The translations under genes were made by a program, and so were the position numbers. A stretch of DNA of 14,601 nucleotides from Bacteroidales bacterium (lineage in GTDB: Bacteria; Bacteroidota; Bacteroidia; Bacteroidales; Bacteroidaceae): positions 1 to 14,601 of the forward strand of contig SFCY01000056.1 of NCBI GenBank assembly GCA_004558865.1, written 5' to 3'. The notes beneath the pieces are model-generated. The model made no database searches. It worked only from the letters and a program-made list of their open reading frames with translations, and was not told the origin of the DNA. Below, piece after piece: positions 14,364-14,601 of this stretch (position 1 is the stretch's first letter; the number at the start of each line of letters is the position of its first letter).

Positions 14364-14451
14364 TCGTGGCAACAGCCTCGATATATCGTGCCAATTGCCT
14401 CAATATATCGTGGCAACAGCTTCGATATATCGTGCCAATTGCCACACTTTG
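14364..14451 (+). repeat. Alternating 22-bp minisatellite (A-B-A-B)
   Basis: Four 22-bp units start at 14364, 14386, 14408 and 14430. Units 1 and 3 read TCGTGGCAACAGCyTCGATA, and units 2 and 4 read TCGTGCCAATTGCC with a different second half; unit 4 loses the pattern after CCAC. Units 1 and 3 differ at one base. The repeat therefore has a 44-bp higher-order period. There are no unique spacers, so it is not CRISPR. Confidence 0.9.
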
Positions 14452-14503
14452 TAAGCAACTCCTTGAAAGAACATAAGTTGGCAACTTGACAAACTTGAAT
14501 ATA

Positions 14504-14601
14504 GGCTGGTTCTATAAATTAGGTCGAGTCGTATTCTGCAAGCTATCGGGATTCAAAACGTAAGTTGAAGAGGGAGTGTAGCGGGCTACACGACCGATGA
14601 G
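14504..14601 (-). repeat. Palindromic MITE-like element, copy 3 (inverted, no module, cut by window edge)
   Basis: The copy begins with GGCTGGTTCTATAAATTAGG (14504-14523), followed by TCGAGTCGTATT and then directly by the palindromic core, including the hairpin at 14576-14591. The reverse complement matches copies 1 and 2, but the 78/79-bp module is absent: the core joins AATACGACTCGACC directly. It runs off the window end. Confidence 0.85.

Larger units (their letters stand above)
13896..14601. other. Gene-free repeat region at the right edge
   Basis: No believable gene lies here. In order: an AT-rich start with the PH-gene promoter, about 85 bp with no visible structure (13959-14044), two end motifs of the palindromic element (14045-14063 and 14068-14087), the complete element (14068-14335), a 22-bp minisatellite (14364-14451), the small inverted repeat AAGTTGGCAACTT (14475-14487) and the start of a third, inverted element copy (14504-14601). 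Confidence 0.75.

Noticed and set aside
14364..14451. Regular short repeats suggesting a CRISPR array
   Set aside because: The units are contiguous 22-mers with no unique spacers, alternate in two versions, and no cas gene is nearby.
14245..14454. Plus-strand frame of 69 codons across the hairpin module and the minisatellite
   Set aside because: The translation comes entirely from repeat DNA; no start context or homology supports it.

Overview
The window looks like chromosome from a Bacteroidota bacterium, most probably Prevotellaceae-like. Three things point there: promoters with the Bacteroidota -7 box TAnnTTTG (with TTG/TTTG about 20 bp upstream at two genes), the character of the proteins (short PBP4-type DacB, Rpn/PDDEXK_2 nuclease, DnaG with a CHC2 finger), and the G-rich hairpin repeats between genes. 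The genes are GC-rich by eye; the intergenic regions and the Rpn gene are visibly AT-richer. Genus cannot be fixed from this sequence alone.

Region by region. 1-279: part of a palindromic repeat element carrying two tandem copies of a 79-bp hairpin module. 280-4903 (minus strand): a tight operon dnaG - TPR/YbjN-like protein - queD - queE, with junctions of 6 bp, 0 bp and an 8-bp overlap. It joins replication primase, an unknown membrane-anchored TPR protein and two steps of the queuosine/preQ0 pathway. 4904-5484: intergenic, with the dnaG promoter, an AT-rich imperfect palindrome and the alaS terminator. 5485-8145 (minus): alaS. 8146-8611: divergent spacer with an alaS promoter box and a good promoter for the next gene. 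8612-10444 (plus): one polypeptide that fuses a lipoate-protein ligase to a lipoyl synthase. 10445-12079: an Rpn-family nuclease/transposase gene bracketed by mirror-image arrays of palindromic repeats. 12080-13333 (minus): D-Ala-D-Ala carboxypeptidase of the S13/PBP4 family. 13353-13500: two and a bit 62-bp tandem hairpin repeats. 13506-13895 (minus): small membrane protein with a PH-like domain. 13896-14601: no gene; a complete copy of the palindromic element, an alternating 22-bp minisatellite, and half of a third, inverted copy of the element.

The coding part is mostly housekeeping. The unusual content is non-coding. A MITE-like palindromic family occurs at both edges with zero, one or two copies of an internal hairpin module. 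The variable tail of that module shows a compensatory base-pair change, which suggests that a folded structure is being maintained. Both window ends lie inside inverted copies of this family, so the window may be a contig that broke at a high-copy repeat. No transposase that would mobilise the family is present here. The other items worth a look are the LplA-LipA fusion and the repeat-bracketed Rpn unit.
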